The translations under genes and the position numbers were made by a program. From Lysobacter firmicutimachus (GTDB lineage: Bacteria > Pseudomonadota > Gammaproteobacteria > Xanthomonadales > Xanthomonadaceae), in contig NZ_JBANDL010000002.1 of NCBI RefSeq assembly GCF_037027445.1, positions 2,170,001-2,234,000 of the forward strand: 64,000 nucleotides of DNA, in the 5' to 3' direction. Of the stretch, positions 53,372 through 61,757 are shown in pieces; positions within the stretch are counted from its first letter, which is position 1, and each line of letters opens with the position of its first letter. The notes under the pieces are model-generated. The model made no database searches. It was not told where the DNA came from and saw only the letters and a list, made by a program, of their open reading frames with translations.

Positions 53372-53998
53372 TCAGTCCAGGTAGGCGCGGATCAGCGTGT
53401 TCAGGTGCAGGCGCTCGGCGTCGCGCAGGAACGGCGCCAGCAGCATCATGACCTGGACGATGCCGTCGCGGATCGCGGCATGCTCGTCCTTGTCGCCGCG
53501 CGCGGAAGCGTAGTTGAGCCAGAAGGTCGCGATCACCAGCACGTTGGTCGCGGTCGCGGCCAGCTCGTCGCCGGACGCGCGCATCACTCCGGCCTGCGAC
53601 AGCCCGCGCATGACCAGGTGCGCCTGTTCGTCGGCGCGCTTGAGGATGCGGGCGAAGCGCAGGCGCAGGCGACGGTTGCGGCTGAGGATCTCGACCAGGT
53701 CGCGGTACAGGAAGCGATAGTCCCAGATGCACTCGAACACCAGGTGCAGCTGCAGCCAGATGTCCTCCAGCCCGGGCAGTCGCCCCTGCGGCGCGGCGAG
53801 CGCGGCGTCCATGCGCTCCTCGAAGCGCGCGAACAGCTGCTCGATGATGTCGTCCTTGTTGCGGAAGTGGTAGTACAGATTGCCCGGGCTGATCTCCAGC
53901 TCGTCGGCGATGTGGTTGGTGGTGACGTTCGGCTCGCCCTGCGCGTTGAACATGGTCAACGCGCTGTCGAGGATGCGCTGGCGGGTCTGTTTCGCCAT
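53372..53998 (-). CDS. TetR-family transcriptional regulator
   Basis: A 208-residue repressor. The TetR HTH reads RQRILDSALTMFNAQGEPNVTTNHIADELEISPGNLYYHFRNKDDIIEQLFARFEERM; the remainder (LHLVFECIWDYRFLYRDLVEILSRNRRLRLRFARI) is a ligand domain resembling regulators of fatty-acid genes. ATG 53998 fits the domain start. It is 35 bases downstream of the acyl-CoA-binding protein gene on the same strand and divergent, with that gene, from the fatty acyl-CoA reductase, so control by an acyl-CoA of this module is likely. Confidence 0.9.
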   Translation of the reverse strand: MAKQTRQRILDSALTMFNAQGEPNVTTNHIADELEISPGNLYYHFRNKDDIIEQLFARFEERMDAALAAPQGRLPGLEDIWLQLHLVFECIWDYRFLYRDLVEILSRNRRLRLRFARILKRADEQAHLVMRGLSQAGVMRASGDELAATATNVLVIATFWLNYASARGDKDEHAAIRDGIVQVMMLLAPFLRDAERLHLNTLIRAYLD

Positions 53999-54033
53999 CG
54001 GGCGGCCAGGGGCGTGGGGCGGGCGGCGCGGCG

Positions 54034-54291
54034 TCAGCCGCGCAGCTTCTTGACCAGGTCGACGTACTTCTTCATCGCGTCGGCCTGAGCGGTGCCCTTG
54101 AGTTTTTCCCAGGCCTCGTACTTGGCCGTGCCGACGAAGTCGAAGAAACCGGGCTTGGGGCCGCTGACGTCGCCGTCGGCGCCCTGCTTGTACAGCGCGT
54201 ACAACCGCAGCAGGGTGTCGTTGTCGGGGCGTTCGGGCAGCGACTGCACGTCTTTGGCGGCTTGTTCGAATGCGGCTTGGATATCGGACAC
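54034..54291 (-). CDS. Acyl-CoA-binding protein
   Basis: An 85-residue four-helix protein that binds medium- and long-chain acyl-CoA in the cytoplasm. The ACBP signature is clear: FEQAAKDVQSLPERPDNDTLLRLYALYKQGADGDVSGPKPGFFDFVGTAKYEAWEKLKG. It starts at GTG 54291, preceded by CAGGAGAGGCC; the frame continues upstream with no similarity. ACBPs are unusual in bacteria. It would hand acyl-CoA to the adjacent reductase and is divergent from it, 154 bases apart. Confidence 0.93.
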   Translation of the reverse strand: MSDIQAAFEQAAKDVQSLPERPDNDTLLRLYALYKQGADGDVSGPKPGFFDFVGTAKYEAWEKLKGTAQADAMKKYVDLVKKLRG

Positions 54292-54445
54292 GGCGGGCCT
54301 CTCCTGGGCACCAGGGCGAAGGGGCATCACAGCATGCGCCCCCGGGGCGGTCAATACGGAAAAGAATTGTTACCGCGCCCGGGCTCTGGCACCGTAGCGG
54401 GACGCCGCCGGATGTGGCGGCCGATCGGCCATCCAGGAGAGGGGT

Positions 54446-56434
54446 ATGAGCTATTTCGTCACCGGCGCGACGGGCTTCATCGGTCGCTTCCTCGTCAGCA
54501 ACCTGCTGAAACGCAAGGGCACGATCCACGTGCTGGTGCGCAAGGATTCGCAGAAGAAGTTCGACGCCATCGCCAAGAAGATGGGCTGGGACCTCAAGCG
54601 TGTGATCCCGGTCGCAGGCGACATGAGCCAGGCCAAGTGCGGCCTCAGCGCAGCGCAGATCCGCGCGCTCAACGGCAAGATCAAGCATTTCTTCCACCTC
54701 GCCGCGATCTACGACCTGACCGCCAGCGTCGCCGCGCAGCGCGAGGCCAACATCGACGGCACGCAGCATGCGCTGGACCTGGCTGCCGCGCTCAACGTCG
54801 GCTGCTTCCACCACACCAGCTCGATCGCCGCCGCGGGGCTGTATCCGGGCGTGTTCCGCGAGGACATGTTCGACGAAGCCGAAGGCCTGGACGACCCCTA
54901 CCTGCGCACCAAGCACGATTCCGAAGGATTGGTGCGCGCCGAGAAGCGGATCAAGTGGCGCATCTACCGCCCGGGCATGGTGGTCGGCCACTCGCAGACC
55001 GGCGAGATGGACAAGATCGACGGGCCGTACTACTTCTTCACCTTCCTCAAGAAGCTGCGCGAGATGCTGCCGCCGTGGATGCCGATGCTCGGCGTCGAGG
55101 GCGGGCGGATCAACATCATCCCGGTCGACTACGTGGTCGACGCGATGGACCATATCGCGCACAAGCCCAAGCTCGACGGCCACTGCTTCCACCTGACCGA
55201 TCCGGAGCCGCAGCGCGTCGGCGAAGTGCTCAACGTGTTCGCCCGCGCCGGCCACACCCCGGAGATGACCATGCGCATCGACGCGCGCATGTTCGCCTTC
55301 GTGCCCAGCGGCATCCGCGGCGCGGTCGGCAACCTGCCGCCGGTCAAGCGCTTCGTCGGCATGCTGTTGCGCGACTTCAAGATTCCCAAGGAAACCTTGA
55401 AGTTCATCACCTATCCGACCCGTTTCGACAACCGCGAGACCGAGCGCGCGCTGCGCGGCAGCGGGATCAAGGTGCCGCGCCTGGACGACTACGCCTGGCG
55501 CCTGTGGGACTACTGGGAGCGTCACCTCGACCCGGACCTGTTCGTCGACCGCAGCCTCAAGGGCAAGGTGCGCAACAAGGTCGTGGTCATCACCGGCGGT
55601 TCTTCCGGCATCGGCCTGGCGAGCGCGGAGAAAGTCGCCGCGGCCGGTGCGATCACGATCATCGTCGCCCGCGGCGAGGAGGAACTGTTCAAGGCCCGCG
55701 ACGCGATGAAGGCCGCCGGCGGCAAGGTGTTCGCCTACACCGCCGACCTGGCCGACATGGCCGACTGCGACCGCCTGGTCAAGACCATCCTCGACGAGCA
55801 CGGCCACGTCGACATCCTGGTCAACAACGCCGGCCGCTCGATCCGCCGCTCGATCGAACTGAGCTACGACCGCTTCCACGATTTCGAGCGCACCATGCAG
55901 CTCAACTACTTCGGCAGCCTGCGCCTGATCATGGGCTTCATGCCGAAGATGACCGAGCGCCGCAAGGGCCACATCATCAACATCAGTTCGATCGGCGTGC
56001 TGGCCAATTCGCCGCGGTTCTCGGCCTACGTGGCCTCCAAGGCGGCGCTGGATGCCTTCAGCCGCTGCGCCCAGGGCGAACTGTCGGGCAAGGGCATCAG
56101 CTTCACCACCATCAACATGCCGCTGGTGAAGACGCCGATGATCGCGCCGACCAAGATGTACGACAGCGTGCCGACCCTGACCCCGGACGAGGCCGCCGAT
56201 CTGGTGGTCAAGGGCATCATCGAGAAGCCCAGCCGCATCGCCACCCGCCTGGGCATCTTCGCCAGCGTGGTCAATGCCCTGGCGCCGAAGGCCTACGAGG
56301 TGGTCATGAGCACCGCGTTCGAACTGTTCCCCGATTCGGCCGCCGCCAAGGGCGACCGCAAGGGGCTCAAAGACGAACACGCCAGCAACGAGCAGATCGC
56401 CTTCGCCGCATTGATGCGCGGCGTGCATTGGTAA
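54446..56434 (+). CDS. Bifunctional fatty acyl-CoA reductase (Maqu_2507-type)
   Basis: A 662-residue two-domain enzyme that reduces acyl-CoA through the aldehyde to the fatty alcohol. The N-terminal extended SDR domain has TGATGFIG (about 6-13) and Y152-x3-K156 in YLRTKHDSEG; the C-terminal classical SDR domain has TGGSSGIG from T383 and Y528-x3-K532 in YVASKAALDAFSRCAQGE. Overall sequence (for example FVPSGIRGAVGNLPPVKRF and NYFGSLRLIMGFMPKM) matches the Marinobacter Maqu_2507 enzyme as I recall it. The Arg- and Ser-rich NAGRSIRRSIELSYDRFHDFERTMQLNYFG is diagnostic. A ribosome site, AGGAGAGG, precedes ATG 54446. Confidence 0.93.
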   Translation: MSYFVTGATGFIGRFLVSNLLKRKGTIHVLVRKDSQKKFDAIAKKMGWDLKRVIPVAGDMSQAKCGLSAAQIRALNGKIKHFFHLAAIYDLTASVAAQREANIDGTQHALDLAAALNVGCFHHTSSIAAAGLYPGVFREDMFDEAEGLDDPYLRTKHDSEGLVRAEKRIKWRIYRPGMVVGHSQTGEMDKIDGPYYFFTFLKKLREMLPPWMPMLGVEGGRINIIPVDYVVDAMDHIAHKPKLDGHCFHLTDPEPQRVGEVLNVFARAGHTPEMTMRIDARMFAFVPSGIRGAVGNLPPVKRFVGMLLRDFKIPKETLKFITYPTRFDNRETERALRGSGIKVPRLDDYAWRLWDYWERHLDPDLFVDRSLKGKVRNKVVVITGGSSGIGLASAEKVAAAGAITIIVARGEEELFKARDAMKAAGGKVFAYTADLADMADCDRLVKTILDEHGHVDILVNNAGRSIRRSIELSYDRFHDFERTMQLNYFGSLRLIMGFMPKMTERRKGHIINISSIGVLANSPRFSAYVASKAALDAFSRCAQGELSGKGISFTTINMPLVKTPMIAPTKMYDSVPTLTPDEAADLVVKGIIEKPSRIATRLGIFASVVNALAPKAYEVVMSTAFELFPDSAAAKGDRKGLKDEHASNEQIAFAALMRGVHW

Positions 56435-56506
56435 CCGCCGCGATGTTAAGCGGCCAACCGGTAGGCGGCCGGCCGGCAAGCGGAGTGCAGTTATAGGGCA
56501 TGTTCA

Positions 56507-56556
56507 GCGCATGACCGGCATCGGCCGGCCCAGGCCGCCCGATGCCGGTCATGCGC
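56507..56556 (+). terminator. 18-bp perfect hairpin after the fatty acyl-CoA reductase gene
   Basis: GCGCATGACCGGCATCGG (56507-56524) pairs perfectly with CCGATGCCGGTCATGCGC (56539-56556) around 14 bases that can pair further (GGCC/GGCC). It lies 72 bases after the stop codon. No T-run follows; bidirectional roadblock or mRNA end-protection are possible roles. Confidence 0.65.
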
Positions 56557-56599
56557 AAGTGTCGCCGTACGTCGCCGCGCCGTCACCGCCGCGCCCCCT

Positions 56600-56956
56600 C
56601 GTAGGAGCGGCGTGAGCCGCGACCGCCGCTGCGGTGTACGTGAGCGGAGTTGCGCGCAGACCGGGCGCTCGGTGCCTGCCGGGCAAGGCAGCCCCTTGGT
56701 CCTGGCTTCGGAGCGCTCGCGCCGGGCAAAGCTTCGGTTGGTCGCGGCTGACGCCGCTCCTACAAAGCGTACAGCCGCCGCGCGCCAGCCCTTGTAGGAG
56801 CGGCGTGAGCCGCGACCGCCGCAGCGGTGTGGGCGAGCGGAGCTGTCCGCCGACCGGATGCATGGCGCCGAGTGCGCAGGCTGGCACCTTGATCCGGGCT
56901 TCGCAGAGTTCGTGTGGAACGAGGCTGCGGTTGGCGCGGCTTGCGCCGCTCCCGCA
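56600..56956. repeat. Two tandem BIME-like units
   Basis: Each unit of about 165 bases begins with a forward REP (GTAGGAGCGGCGTGAGCCGC at 56601, again at 56794), continues with a shared spacer (GCGGTGT...GAGCGGAG...GACCGG) and ends with an inverted REP (56740-56764; 56931-56956, degenerate). The spacers are homologous, so the whole unit was duplicated, not the REPs alone. Confidence 0.85.
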
Positions 56957-56996
56957 AAAGCCGCCGGCCGGCGTCGGCGCCGGCCGTAGCTTCAGC

Positions 56997-58070
56997 TCAA
57001 TACGCCCGGCATTGGAAGAACCGCACCCGCGAGGCGCTGCCCGGCGGCGGCTGCAGCTGCACGCGCGACGCGCGCAGTTCGGGATAGGCCACCAGCACGG
57101 TGCAGATCCGGTCGATGTCCTGCTGGGTGGCGTCGGTCAGGCGATAGATCAGCAGGTTCGACGGCGTCGACCACAATGCGCGTTCGACGCCATCCAGCGT
57201 GCCGATGCTGCGGATGACCTGGGCGCGGTCGGCCGAGGCGTTGCCGCTGGAGTGATTGGGCGTCGTCGTGTCCGGAGTTGGTGCGCGCGGCGCCGGTTGG
57301 GCGACGGCCGGCGCCGTTTGCGCATCGACGGCCGGTGCGGGCGCCGGCGTCGCGGTGGCCGGTGCCGGACGGGCCGGTTCCGCGGCGGTCGGCGAATCGA
57401 TCGGCGGCGCGGCGTCTTCCGCCGGCGGCGCTGCGGTTTCGACCGGGGCGCTCGCTGCCGGCGGCTCCTCGCCAGGCATCAGGTGCGGCATCACGAAACC
57501 GGCGATCAGGCCCAGCGCGATCGCGCCGCCCCAGGCGATGGCAATGGTGCGGATGCTGCGCTTCTGCGCGGCGGCGATGACCTCGTGCCGGGTCGAGGCC
57601 GGCAGCACCGGTTCGACCAGTTCCCACAAGGTCGCGCCGCTGTAGAGGTCCAGCCCGTTGGCGACGCGTTCGGAATTGGCGTCGAAACGGCCGGTGGTGA
57701 CCAGCATGCCGCCGGCGGCGCCGTTGAAGCGCACCGCGTCGGCCAGCTCGGCCACGGTCGCGGCGGCGACCCGGTAGTCGGCATCGCCCAGCTTGCACGC
57801 CAGCAGCCAGGGCTTGCCCGCGCGCAGCAGGCGCAGTTCGGCCTGGGTGCCGCGGGCCAGGGATTCTTCGACCGATTCGGCTTCGAAGCCGCGCTCGCGC
57901 AGCGCATCGACGATCAGGCGCGCGAATTCGCGCCAGCGCATCTTGGCCAGCACGGCGACGCCGGTCGCGACTTCAGTGCGTTGCCGGCGATGGGTCCAAA
58001 GATAAGCGGTGGACGCCAGCCCGACCGTCAGGGCGACGGCGACAGCGGCCCACAGGGAAAAACTCGACAT
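56997..58070 (-). CDS. Membrane-anchored restriction-endonuclease-fold protein (Mrr-like, degenerate)
   Basis: A 357-residue protein with an N-terminal helix (LWAAVAVALTVGLASTAYLW), then an Mrr_cat-like domain: MRWREFARLIVDALRERGFEAESVEE, LLRAGKPWLLACKLGDADYRV and GGMLVTTGRFDANSERVANGLDLYSGATLWELV. In active Mrr enzymes the core reads D-x(n)-Q-x-K; here K93 is present but Ala91 replaces Gln, and E78 stands where Asp is expected, so nuclease activity is doubtful. A second helix (IAIAWGGAIALGLIAGFVM), a 90-residue Pro/Ala linker and a small C-terminal domain ending RVRFFQCRAY follow. Function unknown. Confidence 0.8.
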   Translation of the reverse strand: MSSFSLWAAVAVALTVGLASTAYLWTHRRQRTEVATGVAVLAKMRWREFARLIVDALRERGFEAESVEESLARGTQAELRLLRAGKPWLLACKLGDADYRVAAATVAELADAVRFNGAAGGMLVTTGRFDANSERVANGLDLYSGATLWELVEPVLPASTRHEVIAAAQKRSIRTIAIAWGGAIALGLIAGFVMPHLMPGEEPPAASAPVETAAPPAEDAAPPIDSPTAAEPARPAPATATPAPAPAVDAQTAPAVAQPAPRAPTPDTTTPNHSSGNASADRAQVIRSIGTLDGVERALWSTPSNLLIYRLTDATQQDIDRICTVLVAYPELRASRVQLQPPPGSASRVRFFQCRAY

Positions 58071-58240
58071 GCAACGATGGGCCCATAAAAGTCGCTGAGG
58101 ATAACGGGTTTGCCACGAAGCACAGTCCGAAAAACTGCGATGTAGTTAGCGAAATCACTGCGTCTTGTGTGCCTCGTCCTTCGCCCAACGCGCGCAGCCG
58201 CGGTTAGTGAAGGCCTCAGAGGGCGGCGTCGGGCATAAGA

Positions 58241-58302
58241 AAGCCCGCCAGTCCGAAACCGTAAGGGGAGGGGAGCATACGGAAGCGCGGACTGGCGGGC
58301 TT
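58241..58302 (-). terminator. Phasin-gene terminator with C-rich apical loop, possible sRNA
   Basis: On the minus strand AAGCCCGCCAGTCCG pairs with CGGACTGGCGGGCTT (perfect 15 bp) followed by TCTT. Inside, CCGTA/TACGG adds a nested stem capped by TGCTCCCCTCCCCT (58277 down to 58264), an anti-Shine-Dalgarno-like C-rich loop. It starts 44 bases after the phasin stop. Confidence 0.75.
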
Positions 58303-58345
58303 AAGCGTCGCATCGCGCGGGCCGCGCGACGCGGATGGAGCGGAT

Positions 58346-58924
58346 TTACGGTGCGACCGGCGGCTTGGGCTTGGCGATCGACTTGCGCGGCTTCTTGGCC
58401 GCGGCGGCCTTCTTCGGCTTCGGCTGGGCGGCGGCCTTGGCCGGCGCCTTGCGCGAGGCCGGCGCGCCGCCTTGGCGGCGCAGCTCGCGGGTCAGGCTCT
58501 CGACCCGCTCGCTGAGTTCGTTGAGGTCGTCGCGGCCCGGCACGCCGAGCTTGACCAGGGCGCGCTGGACGCGGTCCTCGAACACCTTCTCCAGGCGGTC
58601 CCAGGTGTCGGATGCGCGCTCGCGCGCCTGGCCGACCTTGGACTCGACCGCATCGCGCAGCGCGCCGGCCTGGCCGCCGGTGAACTTGCGCGCGGTCTGC
58701 TCCAGGTTCAGGCCTTCCTTGACCAGGCCTTCGAACAGCTTGGTGCCCTCGGCCTGGGCGCGGCCGAACGCGCCGACGCCGGCCAGCCAGATCTGCTGCG
58801 CCGACTCGCTGAGAGTCTTGGACAGGCGCTCGGCCTGCTCCTGCGCGCCCGGCTTGTCCGCGCCGCGCTTGGCGCCGCTCTTGCCGGTGGATTTCTTCGC
58901 GGTCTTCTTGAACTTGGCGGCCAT
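58346..58924 (-). CDS. Phasin-family protein
   Basis: A 192-residue protein with the PhaI/phasin central helical domain: AQEQAERLSKTLSESAQQIWLAGVGAFGRAQAEGTKLFEGLVKEGLNLEQTARKF. It has basic N- and C-terminal tails, the latter Lys/Pro/Ala-rich (AKAAAQPKPKKAAAAKKPRKSIAKPKPP), like histone H1-like or PhaF-type phasins that also bind nucleic acid. Phasins coat polyhydroxyalkanoate granules. No PHA synthase is in the window, but a PHA-system protein lies 2.5 kb away. ATG 58924 starts the basic tail; upstream frame is random. Confidence 0.88.
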   Translation of the reverse strand: MAAKFKKTAKKSTGKSGAKRGADKPGAQEQAERLSKTLSESAQQIWLAGVGAFGRAQAEGTKLFEGLVKEGLNLEQTARKFTGGQAGALRDAVESKVGQARERASDTWDRLEKVFEDRVQRALVKLGVPGRDDLNELSERVESLTRELRRQGGAPASRKAPAKAAAQPKPKKAAAAKKPRKSIAKPKPPVAP

Positions 58925-59127
58925 GGACGTCCTGTAATTAGGGTGAGCGCTGTAGGTCACGATGGAGCGGCTGTCTAGAGTATTCACACCAGCCCGTCGC
59001 CGGGGCCGAGCCACCGACGACGAGTCTCCGCGCGCAGGCGCCGTCTATGGCGCGAAGCGGCCCGATCACGGCGTTCACCGCCGCGCGCGCGTCCTCGTCC
59101 GCCGGTTTTCCGCCTTCGTTCCGACGC

Positions 59128-60432
59128 TCAGCCGGCCTGCTTGCGCGGCGCTCTGCGCCGCGGCCGGCGCTGTTGCTGCCCGGCCACCAACCGTTCGGCG
59201 TCGTCCAGCGCGCGACGCAGGCGCGCGGTGGTTTCGCTGTCGCGCTTGGGCGGGGCGATGCCGTCGAGGATCGAGCGTTCGCGGTCGGCCAGCACGTCCT
59301 CGCGCAGGCGCAGCCCATGCGCGGCCAGCAGCGGGCCGAGGGTGTCGGCGCGCAGGCGCAGGTCGGCCAGGGTGTTGCGGTAGGCGATCTCGCAGATCCG
59401 CTGCCGGGCCGAGAAGCTGAAGGCGTTGGTGAAGAACAGCTCGCGGTCTTCGGCGTTGGGTTCGAACACCAGTTGGTCGATGTCGGGGTACTGCTGGGCG
59501 TAGCGCGCCAGCCCGACCTGCATGCGCGACTGCAGCAGGGTGCGGAAGGTCTGCGACAACACCGCCGGCAGGCCGCCCGCGGCCAGGCTGCGGTCTTCGC
59601 TGACCACCGGCGCGCCCTGGGCGTGGTTGAACGGCACCAGCGGATTGATCCCGATCAGCAGGTCGATGCCCTGTTCCAGCACCAGCGAGGCATGCATGGT
59701 GCGGCGCAGGGCGCCGTCGACGAAGTGGCGGCCGCCGATCTCCACCGGCGGATACAGGCCGGGCAGGGCGGCGCTGGCCTGCACGGCCTGCGAGATCGGC
59801 ACCTGGTCCCAGCCGTCGCCGCCGAAGCGCACCGCGTCGCCGCTGTCGATGTCGACCGCGACCACGTACAGCTTGGCGCCGAGCTCGCGGAAATCGTTGC
59901 TGCGGCCGCGGCGGGTGAAGACTTCGCGCAGGAAGCGCTCGACCTCGGCGTTGTCGAACAGGCCGTTGGGGATCAGCCCGCCGAACCGGGTGATCAGGTC
60001 CGACCAGCGCGCCTCCAGCGGCGAGAACAGCAGTTCGCGCCACCATTCCGCGGCCAGGCGCGGGAAGCTCGCCGCGCGCTTGACGTATTCGAGGAAGGCC
60101 GGGCGCAGGAAGGTTTCGGGGCGGAATTCGACGTCGGCGCTGTCGCCGGTGACGAAGATCCGGCACATCTCGGCCGTGTCCATGCGGTTGGCCAGGCCGG
60201 CGGCGAGGAAGGCGCCGCTGCTGACGCCGACGTAACAGTCCAGCCGGGTCAGGTCGAGGCCTTCGATCGCCTCGTCCAGGGCGCGCAGCGCGCCGAGCTC
60301 GTACATGCCGCCGATGGGGCCGCCGCCGGCGATCGCCAGGCCGATTTTGGGGCCGGCCGGCGCATGCTTGGCGCCGCCGTTCGCGCCGGCTTTACGGCTC
60401 GCCCGGTGGCGGGCGGAGTGGAGTGACAGCAT
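59128..60432 (-). CDS. Patatin-like phospholipase
   Basis: A 434-residue lipid acyl hydrolase with a Ser-Asp dyad: oxyanion hole GGGPIGG (36-42), nucleophile S71 in GVSSG (69-73), and D238 in the DGA motif (HFVDGALRRT). The flanks are typical of RssA/YlbK-like single-domain patatins with a long C-terminal extension: LPAVLSQTFRTLLQSRMQVGLARYAQQYPDIDQLVFEPNAEDRELFF. It has no signal peptide, so it acts in the cytoplasm or is a type III-like effector; no secretion signal is evident. It may release fatty acids, and in this group such enzymes are linked to PHA and lipid metabolism. Basic Arg-rich C-terminus. Confidence 0.92.
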   Translation of the reverse strand: MLSLHSARHRASRKAGANGGAKHAPAGPKIGLAIAGGGPIGGMYELGALRALDEAIEGLDLTRLDCYVGVSSGAFLAAGLANRMDTAEMCRIFVTGDSADVEFRPETFLRPAFLEYVKRAASFPRLAAEWWRELLFSPLEARWSDLITRFGGLIPNGLFDNAEVERFLREVFTRRGRSNDFRELGAKLYVVAVDIDSGDAVRFGGDGWDQVPISQAVQASAALPGLYPPVEIGGRHFVDGALRRTMHASLVLEQGIDLLIGINPLVPFNHAQGAPVVSEDRSLAAGGLPAVLSQTFRTLLQSRMQVGLARYAQQYPDIDQLVFEPNAEDRELFFTNAFSFSARQRICEIAYRNTLADLRLRADTLGPLLAAHGLRLREDVLADRERSILDGIAPPKRDSETTARLRRALDDAERLVAGQQQRRPRRRAPRKQAG

Positions 60433-60571
60433 GTGATCGGCGGCACGGCCCTGGCGGAATTCGGTCGAGTGTAGCCCAGGACGGCGGGCGCGCCAGGGGC
60501 CCCGGACGATGGTCGTAGGCGGCCGCGGCCGGCTTGCGGGACGGCCGTCCGGCCGCGATGATCCGCGGCAG

Positions 60572-61294
60572 ATGGCCAGGACGACCGATACCAGCCGACG
60601 CATGGGCTGCCTGCTGGCCCGGCATCAGGCGCTGCACGATCCCGAGCGCGAGCCGCGCAACCGCCTGCGCTGGCTGGCGGAACTGCGGCGCTGGCAGGCG
60701 CGGCGGCTGGAGGCCAGCTTCGACCGCTTCCTGCGCGACCCGCGGCGGCGCCCGGCGGCGCAGTTCTTCCTCAGCGACGTCTACAACGACCGCGACTTCA
60801 GCCGCCGCGACGCCGACATCGCCCGGGTCCTGCCGATGATGCAGAAGCTGTTGCCGGGGCCGCTGCTGGGCACGGTGGCCGATGCGATCGAGCTCGGCGT
60901 GCTGACCCAGGCCTTCGACCTGCGCATGGCGCAGTGCCTGCACCGGCTGGCGCCGCGCCGGCAGCGGCTGGACCGGGCGCTGTACGCGCAGGCGTATCGC
61001 GAGTGCGGCCTGCCGCGGCTGCGTGCGCACCAGATCGACCTGATCGGCGGCGTCGGCCTGGGCTTGGGCCGGGCGGTGCGCATGCCGGGCATCCGCACCC
61101 TGTTGAAATTCTCGCGCGGCCCGGCGCGCGCGGCCGGTCTGTCGGAACTGCAGGGCTTCCTCGAGCGGGGCTTCGTCGCCTTCGGCGAACTCGGCGACGT
61201 GCGCGAGTTCATCGCCGAGATCGAACTGGACGAGCGCAGCGTGTCCGAGCGCCTGTTCGCCGGTCACCCGGCGCCCTGTCCCGAACCGGACTGA
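60572..61294 (+). CDS. FFLEE-motif-like protein
   Basis: A 240-residue cytoplasmic alpha-helical protein. It carries AAQFFLSDVYNDRDFSRRDADIARVLPMMQKLLPG, the position where the family shows FFLEE; here it is FFLSD, a deviation at the name-giving motif. Length and the GPLLGTVADAIELGVLTQAFDLRMAQCL and GKIELDERSV-like C-terminal patterns agree with the group. No function is known; it is usually near PHA or patatin genes. ATG 60572 is used; the upstream frame from 60509 is Gly/Arg-rich. It is divergent from the patatin gene, 139 bases apart. Confidence 0.8.
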   Translation: MARTTDTSRRMGCLLARHQALHDPEREPRNRLRWLAELRRWQARRLEASFDRFLRDPRRRPAAQFFLSDVYNDRDFSRRDADIARVLPMMQKLLPGPLLGTVADAIELGVLTQAFDLRMAQCLHRLAPRRQRLDRALYAQAYRECGLPRLRAHQIDLIGGVGLGLGRAVRMPGIRTLLKFSRGPARAAGLSELQGFLERGFVAFGELGDVREFIAEIELDERSVSERLFAGHPAPCPEPD

Positions 61295-61371
61295 CCGCGT
61301 CGTCCGCCCGGCTGCGCGCCGCTTCGGGCCGGGACCGAACCGCTTTACCGAATCCCGAATCCCCGCCGTAC

Positions 61372-61647
61372 TTACTTGAACCGCTCCTCGAGCACGCGGC
61401 GGATCTCCGACTCGATCGGCCCCTTGAGCGCGCCGAGCAGGAAGCCGAGTTGGGCGGTCACGTGCAACTGGTTCGGCTTGAGGTCGATCTTGCCGTCGAC
61501 GCCGCTGCGGACGAAGTTGAGCGTGTCGCCGACCCAGTCGTATTCGACGTCGAAGCGCTCGGCGAGTTTCTTCGCGACTTCCTCGACGGCCTTGCGGGCC
61601 TTGGCCGGAGCCAGCGAATGGGGGTGGCGGATATCGATGCTGGACAT
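61372..61647 (-). CDS. Polyhydroxyalkanoic acid system family protein
   Basis: A 91-residue protein of the PHA_gran_rgn type (PF09650/TIGR02610). It reads SSIDIRHPHSLAPAKARKAVEEVAKKLAERFDVEYDWVGDTLNFVRSGVDGKIDLKPNQLHVTAQLGFLLGALKGPIESEIRRVLEERF, which is the whole domain. The family is named for its position beside phasin and PHA genes, although no activity has been demonstrated. Here it stands 2.4 kb from the phasin gene and has a good ribosome site (AGGGAGAA). It converges with the FFLEE-motif gene. Confidence 0.9.
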   Translation of the reverse strand: MSSIDIRHPHSLAPAKARKAVEEVAKKLAERFDVEYDWVGDTLNFVRSGVDGKIDLKPNQLHVTAQLGFLLGALKGPIESEIRRVLEERFK

Positions 61648-61757
61648 GGTCTGGGTTCTCCCTGGAACCGCTTATTGTGCGGGCAGGGGCGGGCGCATCC
61701 AAGCAGGCCGGCGCGACGGGGTGTGCGGCGTGCGACAACCTGCTAGATTCCCGCAGC

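Larger units (their letters stand above)
56435..56996. other. Intergenic region with a long hairpin and two BIME-like units
   Basis: This 562-base gap holds an 18-bp perfect inverted repeat (56507-56556) and then two homologous REP-flanked units (56600-56764 and 56793-56956). No protein-coding gene is supported. Confidence 0.6.
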
